Positions 45,946 to 60,401 of a DNA stretch of 64,000 bases are shown piece after piece. The DNA comes from Gadus chalcogrammus. Taxonomy: Eukaryota > Chordata > Actinopteri > Gadiformes > Gadidae. The stretch lies in the NCBI RefSeq assembly GCF_026213295.1, contig NC_079422.1:19958940-20022939 (forward strand). Reading direction: 5' to 3'. Each line of letters opens with the position of its first letter. The first letter of the stretch is position 1. The translations under genes and the position numbers were made by a program. The notes under the pieces were generated by a model. The model was not told where the DNA came from. It ran no database searches and was given only the letters and a program-made list of their open reading frames with translations.

Positions 45946-47676
45946 TTGATTGTAATATTTTCATTGCAATTGTCATTGGTTGCAAGTATGTAAATGCAAA
46001 TTGGTTGCAATTAATGTTGTTTCGAGAAAAACACACACAATAACTCGCCTGAAAAGGTTGTTTGGTGCTTTTAAAACGTACTTCTATTCTCCAAACGTTA
46101 ATCCTCATATCCTCATGTCGGCCCAATCGGTACTTCCATTTCTAGCCATCCCTGGAAGGAGAAATCCCTCTTAGCAGTTTCCTCAAGGATTCTCTCCCTA
46201 CTTGGTTTGGGTTTTTCTTTGCCTTTTTAATGGTGTGAGATTGTTGGTTTTACAAATACATTATTTGACCTTGCTGGCAGTCATCACTCTTAAACATAAA
46301 CAAACAAGAGAACACCTCTGAAACCACGGGCTAGAGAGCTTTGTGAAGAAAAACAAAGGCCTAACAAGCAAACACTTTGACCAACACACCCGAGGTCATC
46401 AATTAAAAAGTAATAGATGCATCACGGCTATAACACTGTGAGTCTTTGCCCTTTGGTGTGTGGAAAGCTATAGTCCATGACTCACCAGGAGAAGAGGACC
46501 TTGAATTAAATTCTAAAGATGTGTTGTTGCACAAAGTGGAAGGCTTTAGACGGGCCTTCTCTAAGCCATAATGGGAAACTTGAACCGGAACAGGGGAAGT
46601 CAATAGACGCTGTAGCCATAGGTCTCTTGATGGAAACACTGACCATAAAACGAGGAAACGTGGTGCACTCAAGAATAAATTGGGCTCCTGACTTTCATGA
46701 AATCCAGGGGAATTTAGCCTGTTACGCATGCATATTCTCAGACATCCCTGACCTAACACCCACGCCTGTCAGGAGGACCCTGAACAAATTGCATATATCC
46801 GTCAATGTTAAGGAACCAGCTGCTGCGGCTAAACTTCCTTAACAACCTGCAAACAAACCGAGCCAGCGGAGCTAATCAATTGAACTGCCGATGTGTACAC
46901 ACACAGTGGTGTACACTGAATCCACACGGCGCTGATACACAGCGTTGCTGTCAGCTGCCGTTATCTTTCTCCAACATCATGAGGCTAATTCAGCAATCTC
47001 ACCTGCACGGGTAAACGGAAAATAAAATAAGATGCTAAACAATATCAATATCTAATTACAAGTACACACCAAGCTTTAGAGCATTCTGAGCTCGATTATT
47101 TAATCGATTTAATTAAATTAATTAATATGATAGACGTCAACAAACATTTAACAAGCAATCAACACATTCAAAGCGAGTGTTGGGGGGGAGGAATTAAAGA
47201 GACTTATGGCTTTGGAAATAAAATGCTGCATAAATATAAACTAAAGTCAAGAAACGCAAAAACTTTGGTGGTGTGTTGTGATTTGTATCTTTATCAAGAC
47301 ATCCTAGTGTGCATTCTCTAATTGTTATCCTTTATTTATTAAGGGGACTACGATGAGGGTCTACGATTGGGGTCTGTAGCCACCTCATGGCAGTGGAGGA
47401 CTTGAACAACATGACCGAAGTATATAAGGCATCTTCAAGATATCTCAAAGGGCCGGGCGATTTATCTCCCTTGTATATTTAATGACTCTCTGGCCCTTTG
47501 AAGAAGACGGAAGGTTGACAGAGAGGCAGACATGCATGCACCCCCCAGCCCCCCTCCCCACATTCCCCCTTCACACACACACTCAGACACACAGACAGAA
47601 ACCGTCTGCGTCGGGGCAGACAGCATCCCTGCCTGCCTCCCTTGCCTCTCTGCCCGCATGCCTGCTGCGTGGTGAG

Positions 47677-47745
47677 CTGTCTGGCTGAACAACTGGCTGT
47701 CTGGCTGAACGACTGGCTGTCTGGATGAGCGGCTGAGTGTCTGGC
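47677..47745. repeat. 20-bp tandem repeat, about 3.5 copies
   Basis: The unit is CTGTCTGGCTGAACGACTGG with one or a few changes per copy. Confidence 0.8.
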
Positions 47746-49023
47746 TGCCTTGATGATGGGCTTTTGACGCAGGGAGGGAAAGGCGTTTGATCCGTCAAAA
47801 ATGTCATTTTTCCCAAATTAGACTTGAGTGCAGACACGTGTGCACGCGCGTGTATGTGTAATACATGCACGCGCGTACACAGGAACTGCATCAAGCGCAG
47901 CGACCGGGCTGGTTTTAGACGTTATGAAACGTTTGCAGGACAGCCTATCAATTCGTTGGAGTGCAAATGCAATGGTTTTCGCATTGAATACGCAAACTTC
48001 ATCCATAGGCATGTTTTTCACCGACTGTACCACTCACAAAGACAGAACGGGAAAATCACCTTTTACATTGCTTAATTTCCCTAGTAAATAAACACAGGTT
48101 TTGTCCTTGGAGGAGTCTGCAGCAGAGTAGGTTAAGGTCATTCCGATCCAACTGTCAAAAGGCCCCCAAAGGTGACGCGCTAATCAGGGCCGCGGTGTAC
48201 ACGCACCGTACACCCGGGCTCCGGTTTGCCCTGCGTGCCCGCGTACTTGGCGGGAGATTGACAGGACCCGGCCGGGAAATTAGATTATATCTGGGCCGCG
48301 CGTCCTTCAGCGTCTCCTTCCTATGCATACGGACTCAAATCCACTTAGCCGCAGTCATGATCCAATCAGCTCAGAGGGGTCGGTACACGCCTCGCGCACA
48401 TCCCAGAGTCACCGGAACGCACGGGCGATACATATTTATTATGCACCATGCTGCACACCATGGGTGTTTTAACATCACACGTGGATGAACAAAAAAATAA
48501 CATTGCAGGCGCCGCTGGTGTCGCACGTAGATGCATAATGAATGAGGGCGGGTGGTGTTTGTAAAACGGTGCGGTAGTATGGGTCACTGGATGCTATGTT
48601 AGGCCGAAGTGACCCTATGGATAGTAGTGGTGGTGGGAATCCTAATGGAGGATAATTAGTGCAGCAACAGGAGGAGGGCTTGTTACCAAGACACAGCAAC
48701 CGGCCCCAAATTAAAGAAGTAAATAAAGCTATGGACTGCTCTTAGCCTTTTAATATTTCCAGCCTTTTAATAATGTATGCTTTGGTGGGTGCCGTATTCA
48801 GACTTCAGGCGAAGATTAATACAATTTACTACAAATGTAAAGTGCAATAGCGCCGTCGTAAGTGTGGCCCTCGGGCCAGCTTGGGCTCCCCAAGAGAGTA
48901 CTATGGAGGCGGTTGATATTTTGTCCCAATATAATAATGAGACCCCCCCCCCCCATATTGTCCTCTCTGGTGAGCAACAGCAGATAGTAGCTGAGGCACG
49001 TGTGGATCCAGCTGTGACCAAAT

Positions 49024-49560
49024 GAGACGTAAAATAGACAGAGAGGGATTTAGGAAGAGAGAGACAGATAGAGAGAGAGACAGATAGAGAGAGAGAGACA
49101 GACAGAGACAAAGAGACACACACAAAGAATGAGACGTAAAATAGACAGAGAGGGATTTAGGAAGAGAGAGACAGATAGAGAGACAGAGACAAAGAGACAC
49201 ACACAAAGAATGAGGGAGGGAGAGAGACGGAGAGAGAGACACACACACATGAAGAGAGACAGACAGACAGAGAGAGAGCGAGAGACACACACATTAAGAG
49301 AGACAGACTGACAGACAGACAGACAGACAGAGAGAGACCGAGAGACACACACATGAAGACAGACAGAAACACAGACACACAGACAGAGAGTGAGCGAGAG
49401 ACACACACATGAAGACAGACAGACAGACAGAGAGTGAGCGAGAGACACACACATGTAGAGAGACAGACAGACAGACACACAGACCGAGAGTGAGCGAGAG
49501 ACACACACATGAAGAGAGACAGAAAGAAAAACAGACAGACTTACAGAGAGAGCGAGAGAG
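49024..49560. repeat. GACA/GAGA minisatellite with a 107-bp duplication
   Basis: The segment starting GAGACGTAAAATAGACAGAG at 49024 recurs at 49131. The remainder is GACA, GAGA and ACACAC mixtures with a repeated GCGAGAGACACACACATGAA block. Confidence 0.85.
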
Positions 49561-51482
49561 TGAGACGGGAGCGGAAAGGTCTTGGGTCTGGCCTGTGGTG
49601 GGAGCAGGCCATGGTCAAGGTCGTGAACAGTGCCATGCAGAGACGTTGGGCAGGGGATTAAAGTGGACAGAGGGCGAGTAGCAATTTTGAATACTACTCC
49701 ATATAATATTCATATATCCAGGAAAGTCTTCATTAAATATAGTAGAAAATCCTGAGCGCATTCATGAATATTTGCCCATTTGTGTACACTATTTACACGT
49801 TAACACAAGGGGCTTAGAGTATAGATTCAGGCAGTGTTTTACAAGAATAATTCTTTTGTTCACAGGATTTCCTTGGCTGGGCATGTAGCCAAATCGGTTT
49901 AAATTAGGTTGAAACATCTCTGCTGGGAAACTATCGTGCTCAAAATCAGGATAACCTAATATTTGTCCATTGTAATTTCCTCCAAAGTTAGAAGCCGGAA
50001 ATGAGAGTTAACGTCTCTGAGGCGGAAATGACCCAGGAAAGAGACAACCAGATTGTTTTACCTATGGAACCTGGGGGTTGGGCTATAGCCCACCTCATGC
50101 AGAGCAGCGCTGTGGTCACGTCCATCTAACCGCAGTAAAATAGCCTTGGTTCCTGAACTGAGTTAGCGATGCGCAACAACCTGCAGACACACTCGCTGAT
50201 GTACAATGAATCCTCATCTATATTCCATCCATATCACTATCCAATATTTAGCCAGCAAACTATTCAGCCAGCTCACCTCGTGAGGAATGGGCACGCATTC
50301 ATTAGACGCTTGCATTATTTATGGGGGGTAAACATTGCAAATTAGATGGTAATAATTGATGTTTAACAGTATGTATTCTGCACTGTTAATTAGTCGTCAA
50401 GTCTGCGCTGTTAGGGGGGCAGAATAGTCTTGTGGTAGGAGGGTTTGAATCCTGGTGCTTGGTTGGATACCAAGTATACGTCTGGGCTAGCCGTGAGCTT
50501 GATGCCTAACCCCCAGGTACTTGATGAATGTATTCACTGAATGTTGCTTTGAATTATACCTTTAAAGATTTTTTTATGAACTAGTATTACGAAAAGTAAA
50601 GTGACCCTGCAAGTAGCCCTCTGAGTTGAAGTCTAGTGAGAGGTTCAAAAACGATCGCAAATATACCACATATTATCTCCTTCAGCCAATAATAGCAAGG
50701 TTTAACAAATAGCTTCAAACAAATAACGTTGTACTACGTAGACTCGTTGCCCGATTTTCGGCAATGAAAACTGAAGGGATTATACTTTGTGTGGTGTTTA
50801 GTCTGCACTGAGTTGTTTTATAGTGGCTATTTAGCCAACTTGATTGTCAATTTACTGCAAAAGTCAATTTTGTCCAATTCACTGCCCATTTAACTGGAAC
50901 ATTTAAAAAGTGCTTGGTTCATAACAATGGAAATTGTGATATTGTATCTTCTGAGTTAGAAAAGGTACCACTGCATTTGTTACAGGAAACAAATTTCTGG
51001 TCATTAATTGTGATAATTATACTAATTATACTTTTTTGTAAACCTCTCAACCACACATTCTCTCACAGGGTTAACTCAGAAATATATCTCAGCTAATTCA
51101 ATTGATTTGCTACAATGTGTTTGTATGTATGTTTGTGTGGGTGTGCTAGTGTGTAATAATTGGTATTATTATAATATATATCAAATGCAATCTAATCAAA
51201 TCCCGTCGGTAAGGGAAGATTAGGCGTAGGGAGAAAGATTCCGAAGCAGAAAAACAAGCTTAACTTATCAAAAGAAAGATTAGAACTTTATTCATCGCTG
51301 TGGGGGAAACATGGTGAAGGTGTTAGAGGAGCGAAGCACACATAATCGGCAGAATGCAATAAGACACAAATGATAATAACAACAGATGTGAGAAATAAAG
51401 ACCTACACAGCAGACAAAGAGGACAGGCTGGTGTACTAAAGAGATATGCCTCATCCCTATCTAGAGGAATGGAGGTGTGGGT

Positions 51483-51618
<136 letters not shown>

Positions 51619-52325
51619 AAGAGAGCGTTTGTTGTTTTTGTAAATGTGTGTATGCGTGTGGGTGTGTGTTTGCGTGAGAGAGAGAGCGAGAGAGAGAGAG
51701 TAGGTGGGGTGTGTGTTTATTGTTTTTGTGAATGTGTGTATGCGTGTGTATGTGTGAGAGAGAGAGCGAGAGAGAGCGTGCGTTGGTGTGTGTGCGTATA
51801 GGTTTGTGTTTGTGAGAGAGAGAGCGCGGGTTAGGGTTACTCGGAGGGACGGAGGATATTTAGACTGCCTCCCCAACGCATTCTGCCGCTCCGCTCCGGC
51901 ACAGCTATCTCTGCAAATCCATTAGTTCAACTAATTCCCATCGCCAGCTGCTGAGCTATCTCAACCGCACCTCTGGAGTTGGGCAATGGTCTAGGACTTT
52001 GTGGGGGTGGAATGTTTATTAGCAAAATGCGAAATTAATTTGCTTATTTGGGTACCCGATGTTTTCATAACTCAACTGTGGAAGTCCTCGAGGAAATCAG
52101 GCAGAGCAGGCGGGATCACCCAGCGTCTCTAAAGAGGAAAATGTCTACATTCCCACTAATGGATCATGACAGTTGCGACGATTTGGTTCACCCAGGCCTG
52201 TCTTGATAACTCACTTAAACTTTTACTCATTTATTTTAGATTGCACACAAGCCATTGTCTTGAGAATGAAAATGTAAAGTAGCACACACGACAGAGAGAG
52301 TGTGTGAGCCGTGTGTCTCTCTTAC

Positions 52326-52438
52326 CTTGGTAGGCGATCTTGAATCCGTGAGCGCTTACTGCAAAGTCGCTGGTAAGTCTCAGCGAAAAGATGGATCCAG
52401 TACTGGTTACGGGAGCGGGAATGGTAAACCCTGTTAAC
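52326..52438 (-). CDS. csmd3: csmd3 exon 2 of window: CUB1, C-terminal part
   Basis: The exon is 113 nt and encodes residues 75-113, completing CUB1. The readable core is LTGFTIPAPVTSTGSIFSLR followed by LTSDFAVSAHGFKIAYQ, the usual CUB closing strands (a hydrophobic strand, an S-D-F turn, then GF-x-I-x-Y). It follows a 10.7 kb intron. The first base finishes the Arg codon from the previous exon, and the last base (G) begins Glu. Acceptor tttcgcag and donor CAAG|gtaag are both good. It has the same length and phase as two other CUB-closing exons in this window, at 20502 and 9160. I chose this frame because it alone continues CUB1; the longer open frame on the same strand here is a shadow. Confidence 0.93.
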
Positions 52439-54692
52439 CTGCGAAAGAGAGGAGAAACAATCCCTTAATAAGAGCACCAACTCCGCACACACACACACAC
52501 ACACACATACACAAATGTGCGCCTACAGACACAAACACACAAACGTGTGCGTTTGTGTGTTTGTTTCATTCTTCTTTTATGAATATGTGGCTCTTGAAGG
52601 TAGTGGTAAAACAGTAACCTTGGATTTTATGCACTTTTTAACTTCTGAAAGCGGGGGTAATATCAAACATCATTGAGCGCGTTCAATTTGTTTACTCCTT
52701 CGCTCCGTCTCCATAAAAACCGGCTCCCAAACGCCGGAAGAATGTTAAAGCGCAGTGTTCAGCAATAACACGGCGCGGCCTTTACAGTCATCAACCCCGT
52801 CCATTGTTGGGAGTGTTGTTGATGGCAGTCAGCTGCATTGTAACAAACGGCTTTATTGCTCCCCTTTCAAATTAGGTGCAGATCTAAACAAATCCATGGG
52901 CTTGACGATGTCGTAAACAAGATGTGTGGCGGACCCGTTCCCTCCGAGCCATTCCAGCCAGCCGTTCTATCGACCCTTTAGACTCCCAGAAGCTAGGCGG
53001 TGCAACGGTAATCCCGTGAACAGCGCCACGGATGCACCCCTCTTCCTGTCGGAGTTTCCACTTAATAGGCAAATCGATATCCTATTGCCTCGTTTTGATA
53101 TTATCTGCTGTACAAAACGCACTAAAGGCTGAATATTTACCAGACGAGAGCACAGCCGAATCCTGTATAGGACTATCACCCCATGGGCAAAGACAAAATA
53201 ATGAAAAAAAACATCTTTATGGTAGCGAGAAATAAGGGGCTGTATTTACAGCTTCAATAGAGATTCCAATAACACAACAGTGAACTCTGCTTCTTTTCAC
53301 AGTGAATAAACACCCTGTGCTGCAGCGACTGCACTTTATATACCGAGATAACACCAGCAGTCAATTCCAAGCTAATAGAGTTTGGGATAAATCTTCTACA
53401 AAAGATACAACTTGGATAGAGCTACTTTTAAAATGTGGTTTTCTACGGCGAAACCCTGCTGGTTTGACATTAACGTCCCAAGAAGTTATTGCCACTCTTT
53501 GCACTTGCCCCTGATGATCAGCTTTTCTAATACAGTAGAAATTCTCTGACGTAAGATAAGATGTACTTTTTAAGCCTGAGATGGGAGGGTTTGAATGCTA
53601 GAATATTGAATGGTTATCTGAGGAAACTTGTTGTTGGTTTGCTTAAACTTAAGTCATCGACAACACAGTCACAATGTCTAGTACATTAAATAAGAATATA
53701 TGTCATGCTGTTTTATTAATGTATATCTTTTTTTCAAAAGATCTGACATTAAAAGGGAAACATATCGCTGGATTAACGTCATAATAGGAACGCACTAGAT
53801 GGGTGTTGATTTTGTTGCTGTGCAACGTATTTTATTAGGGGGTGGTAATTTTATCCATATATTTCTCTGCTGGTTAGCCATACCACTGAACAGTCTAGAA
53901 ATGCTGGTGGACAGGAACACAATTAATCTGGTCAGTATTACCCAATCTCTTCATAGACGGCTCATATTATTTCTAGCCTTTATTCCATCGCTGCCTAGTC
54001 AAGCCATAACAAATCGCGCTGTGTTCATTGCTGCTCCAAGGGCAAGAATGCACATGTCTATTTTAAAGTGATATATACAGGCAAAAAATATATATACATA
54101 TATATAAGATAAGATGTACTTTTTGAGTCCCAGATGGGAGATGTTTGATACTAGAATTTAATTTGTACATATATATACATGACGCTACATACTCTACCAT
54201 GTGACCACTGCCTCTCAAAAACGTCTAGTCCCCAACGCTGGTAGTGTGTGGTGTTGGTGTTCCCCGGGGAACTAATTAGGGCTGACTAGAGCAGTTGGTG
54301 GCTGTAGAACACTTAGTGGCAGCGGACCAACAGCGTACACAGAGACAGAGGAGAGGTCAAACCGCCTAGAGGGGGGGACTGCAGTCGTTAAAATACGACA
54401 CCAAATAACAGTGATGGTGGCGGCATAGAATGCATTAAAAAGAATGTAATTAACAACCCCGCCCGGCCCTCTTTTTTCCAACATGATGCACCCACCACCT
54501 TAAGATGTATGGCTGTTAAGCCAGCAGCAGCGTCACAGACAGCGAGGGGCAGAAGAGATGTTTCGGGGAGCAAAAGTAAGTTGATGTTGCGACGGAAAAG
54601 GTTAAAGTAAAGTGAAAATGTGAAAGAGAAATAGATCTTCTGGAGGAGGGGCAGAAGGGGCAGTGGGGTTTGTTGAGTGTGTGTGTTTGAGA

Positions 54693-54807
<115 letters not shown>

Positions 54808-55127
54808 AGGGAAATAAAAAAAGTTACTAAAACTAGCACATTGTTTTCTGGTTTGTGCCCAAGAAATTCATCATGACACCTCCAGGGAATGACAATGCCA
54901 TAAAAAAAGCAACAAGATAGGGTGGGCGCAATGGTTTTTAAACATCCCCACAACACTTCTCCTGCTACACCGTTGTATTGGCAGTATTTTGTACAAATAA
55001 CACATTTCTTATGTCATTATAAAGTCAGGCCGCTGCTGACAAACGCAGGTATTTTTCTTGTACGTTAACGCTAGATGCGAAGTCCGTGTTCTTTCTGCCG
55101 TATGTGTTTTGTGGCGTTCCTCTGCCT

Positions 55128-55408
55128 CAGTGGTTCTCAAACTCTTTCTAGAGTACCAGGAGAAAAAATAATGAAATTAACATAAATAATGTATGTGGTT
55201 GCTATTTGGCAAACATTTAAAGGGTGCAAATGCTCACAATTCAGTGAGAAACATGGGCATGGGTTTCATGCAACTGTTAACTGTTAAATAAAGGGGTTCC
55301 TTATATAAAATAAAATCGATATATATATTATTTATTATTTTCTGTGTAACCCCTGCAGTACTTCAAAGTACCCCTAGGGGTGTGCGTACCCCCATTTGAG
55401 AACCACAG
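55128..55408. mobile_element. Non-autonomous hAT-type element, 281 bp
   Basis: The ends CAGTGGTTCTCAAA and, inverted, TTTGAGAACCAC(A)G enclose the element, with the GTACCCC blocks typical of this kind of hAT relic. The flanks are CTCTGCCT (55120-55127) and CTCTACCT (55409-55416), an 8-bp target duplication with one change. There is no transposase frame. Confidence 0.88.
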
Positions 55409-57672
55409 CTCTACCTGTTCAACTGCTTGCTTGGTTTGCAAGTTTGGCGGTATTGGGGATCAGTGGCAACAGTACCCAAGGTTGTAAAGTGATGCCGACT
55501 TCCCGACCCCGCTCTAACTTGGCACCGGTGTCCTCACTTTACATTGTTAGCGGGATCTTATCGCATCCATTTTTATTCCAGGTTGTCTAGCGGTGAATTA
55601 ATATCAGTTGACTGGTCCCATGCCCAGATGGCTCCCATCCTCGTTGTGGCTTTGTGATCCTAACACCAGTGGGGTTGTGTTGAATTGCTTTATGGCAACA
55701 CAGCTGCACGGAGGGAGAAGGAAGGATATATGACTTCCATCGCTATATTTCCGAAGAGGCCGGAAGATTATTCAATCCGTTTTTCCAGCGTTGTTGTGAA
55801 AAACGACAGATCGGCAGCGATCCAATTTAAGATCATGCTGTGTTTTACCAAATGCTATTCTGAACCAAGAGGGAGAACAGGAGATTGCCGACCAAACTGT
55901 GACAAAAATATAGAGAAAAGGAACACAAAATCAGTTCTGCTTTGGCAGTAGCAGCATATTGTGAATCTGTCTTCTCAGACACAAAACTGTCGATAAATGA
56001 TATCCCAATCAGACTCTGCTGCTGAGCATGTTTCCAAACTACCTCAAAGCCCCCACTATACAGGAAAGCAACACCCAAGCCCTGGGAGAAAATCTAATTT
56101 TCGGCTCTAAAGAATTGAACAAAAACCCTGTGATAGCAATACGGAGCCCACTCAAAGCGACGATAAAGTGCTCCTTAGTTCCTTCAACATTCAGCCTAAG
56201 CAGGATAGCTTAACAAAGAAAAGCCGAACCAAACTCTGACCACTCTCCTTTCAGCTCCCCCAGCACCTGCCACAGAGCAGTCAGGACTAATTCATTGTGA
56301 TGGTGCATTTTCAATTTAATGTTTTTTTAAATCAGAGATGGACAGCTAAGGATGGATTTGCTATTAAGTAACACCAAGAGGTGAAACTGAAAAAACCTGG
56401 TACAGGCGTGGATGGAGCAAAAGTATAGCTGGACATGTCTCCATAACAGGACTTTTGCACACAGAATGTATACGATAATACTTTTTAGGCATTCAGACAA
56501 TAAGCAACACAGTCAGAATGCAGTGTGTGGATTTCCCTTTTGTTGGTTCATATTATTGAAGAGAATGACTTTTGTGTATGCAATGCATGCTTTTTTCCAA
56601 AAACAGAAACTGTACACTACAACATTTTCAGTTTTCATGTTTATGTGGTTTACCATGTAGACAGGGTCACAATATGCCTGTTTAAACCTTGACTTTTGCC
56701 TTATACTTATTAACAATCAGCCTAGCATTGAAGAATCGGATCCAGACTTTGGCATTCAGCATAACCATTGGCAACAGCAGTTGCAGACCTAGAGTTAGAA
56801 TACTTCAAGGCTCCAGACTTCTCAGATTTGCCATAGTGCGGCTCAAGGGTTTATGGGTCTCAAATTTAGCCAATGGATATAATTCCTGTGAAATACAGCC
56901 GTGCTCGGGGGCATTGGGAGAGATAAGATGGAATGTGTGAACTAGCTTATCCAGAAACCATTTCTGGGTCAACCATGAATTTTCGACATTCCCTACATTG
57001 ACATTGTTATATATATTGAAATGTCTACAGTCTACACAACAAACCACATTGACAATAGGACAATTGTCTACAAGCAATTTGTTTGCACAACCAAACATTT
57101 TTTTAATTTGCACAAAGCGCAATGCACTGTATGGCAGAGGAGTCTTTCAAAGGCCTTTACAGTATTATTATCAGCCCTGGACGTTTTGGGAACCTGATCA
57201 AAACCACACTCAGAAATGTATTTTTGTGTCAGTAGAAGAAGCAGGGTTGCCTTGCCTCTGGCCTTCATAAAACACAAACTTTTGTAGCTGTAGATAAATT
57301 TGATCAAAGCTCACGAAACAAAAGGGAAAATGACCAACGTTGATGGGTGAAAAAAACACAACGAGTCCAATATTCCTTCATTTTTAATTAAAGCCAATTA
57401 ACTCCGCTCTCTGGGTCCAGAGAATGATTAATTACTGTTGGTAACCGGTGTGCTAACCAAACATTATTCTTTGTTTCCCCCACTACGGCATCAAACCACC
57501 AAGTTATGTTAACTCTTCGCTGCGAGTTAGAAACGTGTTTGCTCCGTCGCCCTCAGGTGAACCCAGGGTGCACCGTGTAGTACCGCAGTCTCCCAATCCT
57601 GTCTTTCACCGTGGAAACGAGAGTACAGAGCCGACACCGAGAGCAATGCATGCAGAAACACTAGATCCTGAT

Positions 57673-57703
57673 CCCCCCCTCCCCCCCCCCCCCCCCCCCC
57701 CCC
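57673..57703. repeat. C-rich homopolymer run
   Basis: About 30 C interrupted by one T, inside a GC-rich stretch (57540-57930). Confidence 0.9.
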
Positions 57704-58036
57704 ACCCAATACACATCTCCTGTCCCCGGCCCACGGATGGAAAAAGGAACTCGACGTCGCCGCGGCTTGAGTGAAGCGCCCCGAATCTCGCTGATTGCCT
57801 GGCGAGATGCAGCCTCGCCTTGCCCACCTGAACACAAAGCCCACCTGAACATCAGCACCCCCCACCACCCCGAAGGTGTCCCCCCCCCCGCCGGTCTCCC
57901 CACCCAACTCGCCCTGCCTACCAGCCCCCTCTGATTAGTGTGTCACATCTCTGCCGTTGTGAGGGAGAAGCGAAACAGGCATGATATACTTCAATTTGGC
58001 TGACTCATTGTCTGTCTGTCTCCATCTATCTACCCC

Positions 58037-58038
<2 letters not shown>

Positions 58039-58101
<63 letters not shown>

Positions 58102-58128
58102 TCACTTCGCGCCCCCCCCCCCCCCCCC
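58039..58128. repeat. (CT)n tract followed by a C run
   Basis: About 60 bp of CT dinucleotide (58039-58098) and then a C run at 58112-58128. Confidence 0.9.
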
Positions 58129-60372
58129 TCTCTCTCCCTCCCTCTCTCCCTCCCTCCCCCCTGTGGCTGTGCCCATGTTAAGTCACAACCACGGCTATGC
58201 CCATGCGAGGCCCTCTGTAACCCGCCCTCCTCAGGGGGGACGGGGGCGGACAGCACCAGCTAGAGGGAGAGAGGAGCAGCAGAGTGCTGCGGTGGAGGAT
58301 TGATCTCACTCCAACTTGTAAATCACAATCCAAGTGTTCTTTCTTGCGTCCGCGTCGCGGTTAGATCCCGGTCTAAGAATAACACTTGTGCTACCCCGCT
58401 TGTCTGGCTCTCGTCAAGACAAAGGAGAACAAGCAGGAAGAAAGAAAACGCCGGCAGGGAGTGATTAATCGACTTCTTTAGCACGGGCGTGGCCCCAGTC
58501 ATTACATCACGCCCCCATCACACCGCCACCGCCGGTCAGGCATTGATTTTAATAACTGCAGGATGAAAGGTCGCATTTTCCAATCAATTAAGTCTGTCCC
58601 ACAGTCTTTCCCACAGAAAACGAGGTATAAGTAGAGGGTGTTCTTCTGCCCAAAACCACCAAAGATAATTGCTAAAGCAGAGAGCATTGAGAGGAGCCAT
58701 GTAGGTGGTGTTTCACGACGTCTTCTTCCTCCTACGATTCCCTAGATGGATGACGAGCATGACCAGTGGGGTTTTGGTTTGAGCGAAAAAAAGCCATTTG
58801 TGTTCATCTGTTCCTCGCCATTAGTGCTCTGCGCTCGTCGTGAGACAGGTGTGCAGAATAAGGATGATTCACACTCTCGGCTCTCTCAACTTTTAGGCAA
58901 TACGCCCACAACTTAATGTTGAACTATATTGAACTGAACCAGATTGAATCCCCTTCTTTGTATCCGCCTTGGGTTTGTTAAATATTTTCAATCAATCTTA
59001 TCCATATTACTTAGATTGGCAAATTAGATCAGATTTGAGAGGATTTATAGCATGTTACTCATACTACAGAAGTAACATTAACCTCTTCGGAACAGAAGCC
59101 GAATCACAAAGCCATTGATTCATTAAGGTCAGGCTAGCTAAGTCTTCCTACATCTATATGTGACCAGACACAATTTAACTTAAGTGTAATTTCGTTTTCT
59201 CAATCCTTTCTGATCTCTCAATAACTTAAGTAGAGAAGGCCTCAGTTAGCGGTCGATTTTATTTAAGATTAAATATATTCACTTTCCATTTTGTTAAGAT
59301 TACCACAAAGAGTCTTTGTAACCAATCATTTCACAGCTACTCGCACTGAAATCCAAAAGGGTATTTGTTTAACGTAACAGCGAAGGCATACTTTAATTAT
59401 GATGTTACAATCAATGGTAAGAAAAACGTTGTTTATGTTTGTGGATGACCAAAATGCATCAGCCCTAACCCCCGCCATCTCTTTTAGCATAGCCCTACAC
59501 ATTGATTAAAGATACACTGAAAACATAATTACCCTCATCATCCCAACATTCAATTAGGACAAATCTACACTCATTGATCAGCGCAAACAGCAACAATAAC
59601 GATACATAATAAAACGATTTCTTCTGTGAATACTTCTTTGTAATTCAACGTGCTCCAGCTTTACTTCCTATATAATATTTAATCAAAATAATAATGAGTG
59701 CTGCCTGCTACCAACCCTTTCTAATCATGGGGTGGACTTGCTAGATGTTACAATAAGCACAGCCCTGAAGAACCGATGTTGATGGGAGGGTTTCAGAGAG
59801 CAAAGAGAATTAGTAGATCAATGGAGGGACACACTAATCATGAGTGCGTCGATTCTTTATGTAAAAGAAACCTTTTGTCTGTTTCCTTTCTGAATTCACC
59901 TCATTATTAATCAAAAGGGATTCATAAATGAAGGAACCCTTTAATCTCTATCAAGGTTTCTATTCACAATCAGCTTCTGAAAAAAGAATCTGACTCAGTG
60001 TTATGTATGAACAAAGACGCGATGTCCCCGAGCTCTAGTCGGAGCTTCCTACTCCATTTATTCAACCAACTAACTCACGCATGCGCGACTCACATCAAGA
60101 GGGCAAAACCAATTCGAATGCATCCATGTCGTAAACATACGTAACATAACATGCATTGCTGCAGCAATGTCCAACATAACACTCAGATGTCACATTTCTT
60201 CTTAATCCTGGAGAAACGTCTAGTCTGGAAGGCATGAAATACACATAAGATACCGTCCCTTGGCGGAAAAAACAAAACAAAAGAGCCTGACTTCATAAGG
60301 TGGAGACGCCGCTCTTTGAAGTCGAACCATGGAGATCTGTGCTATGTCTTGCGCAATAAGCATGTCAGAAAA

Positions 60373-60401
60373 GGGGGGGGGGGGGGGGGGGGGGGGGGGG
60401 G
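60373..60401. repeat. Homopolymer G run
   Basis: About 29 consecutive G. Confidence 0.9.
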
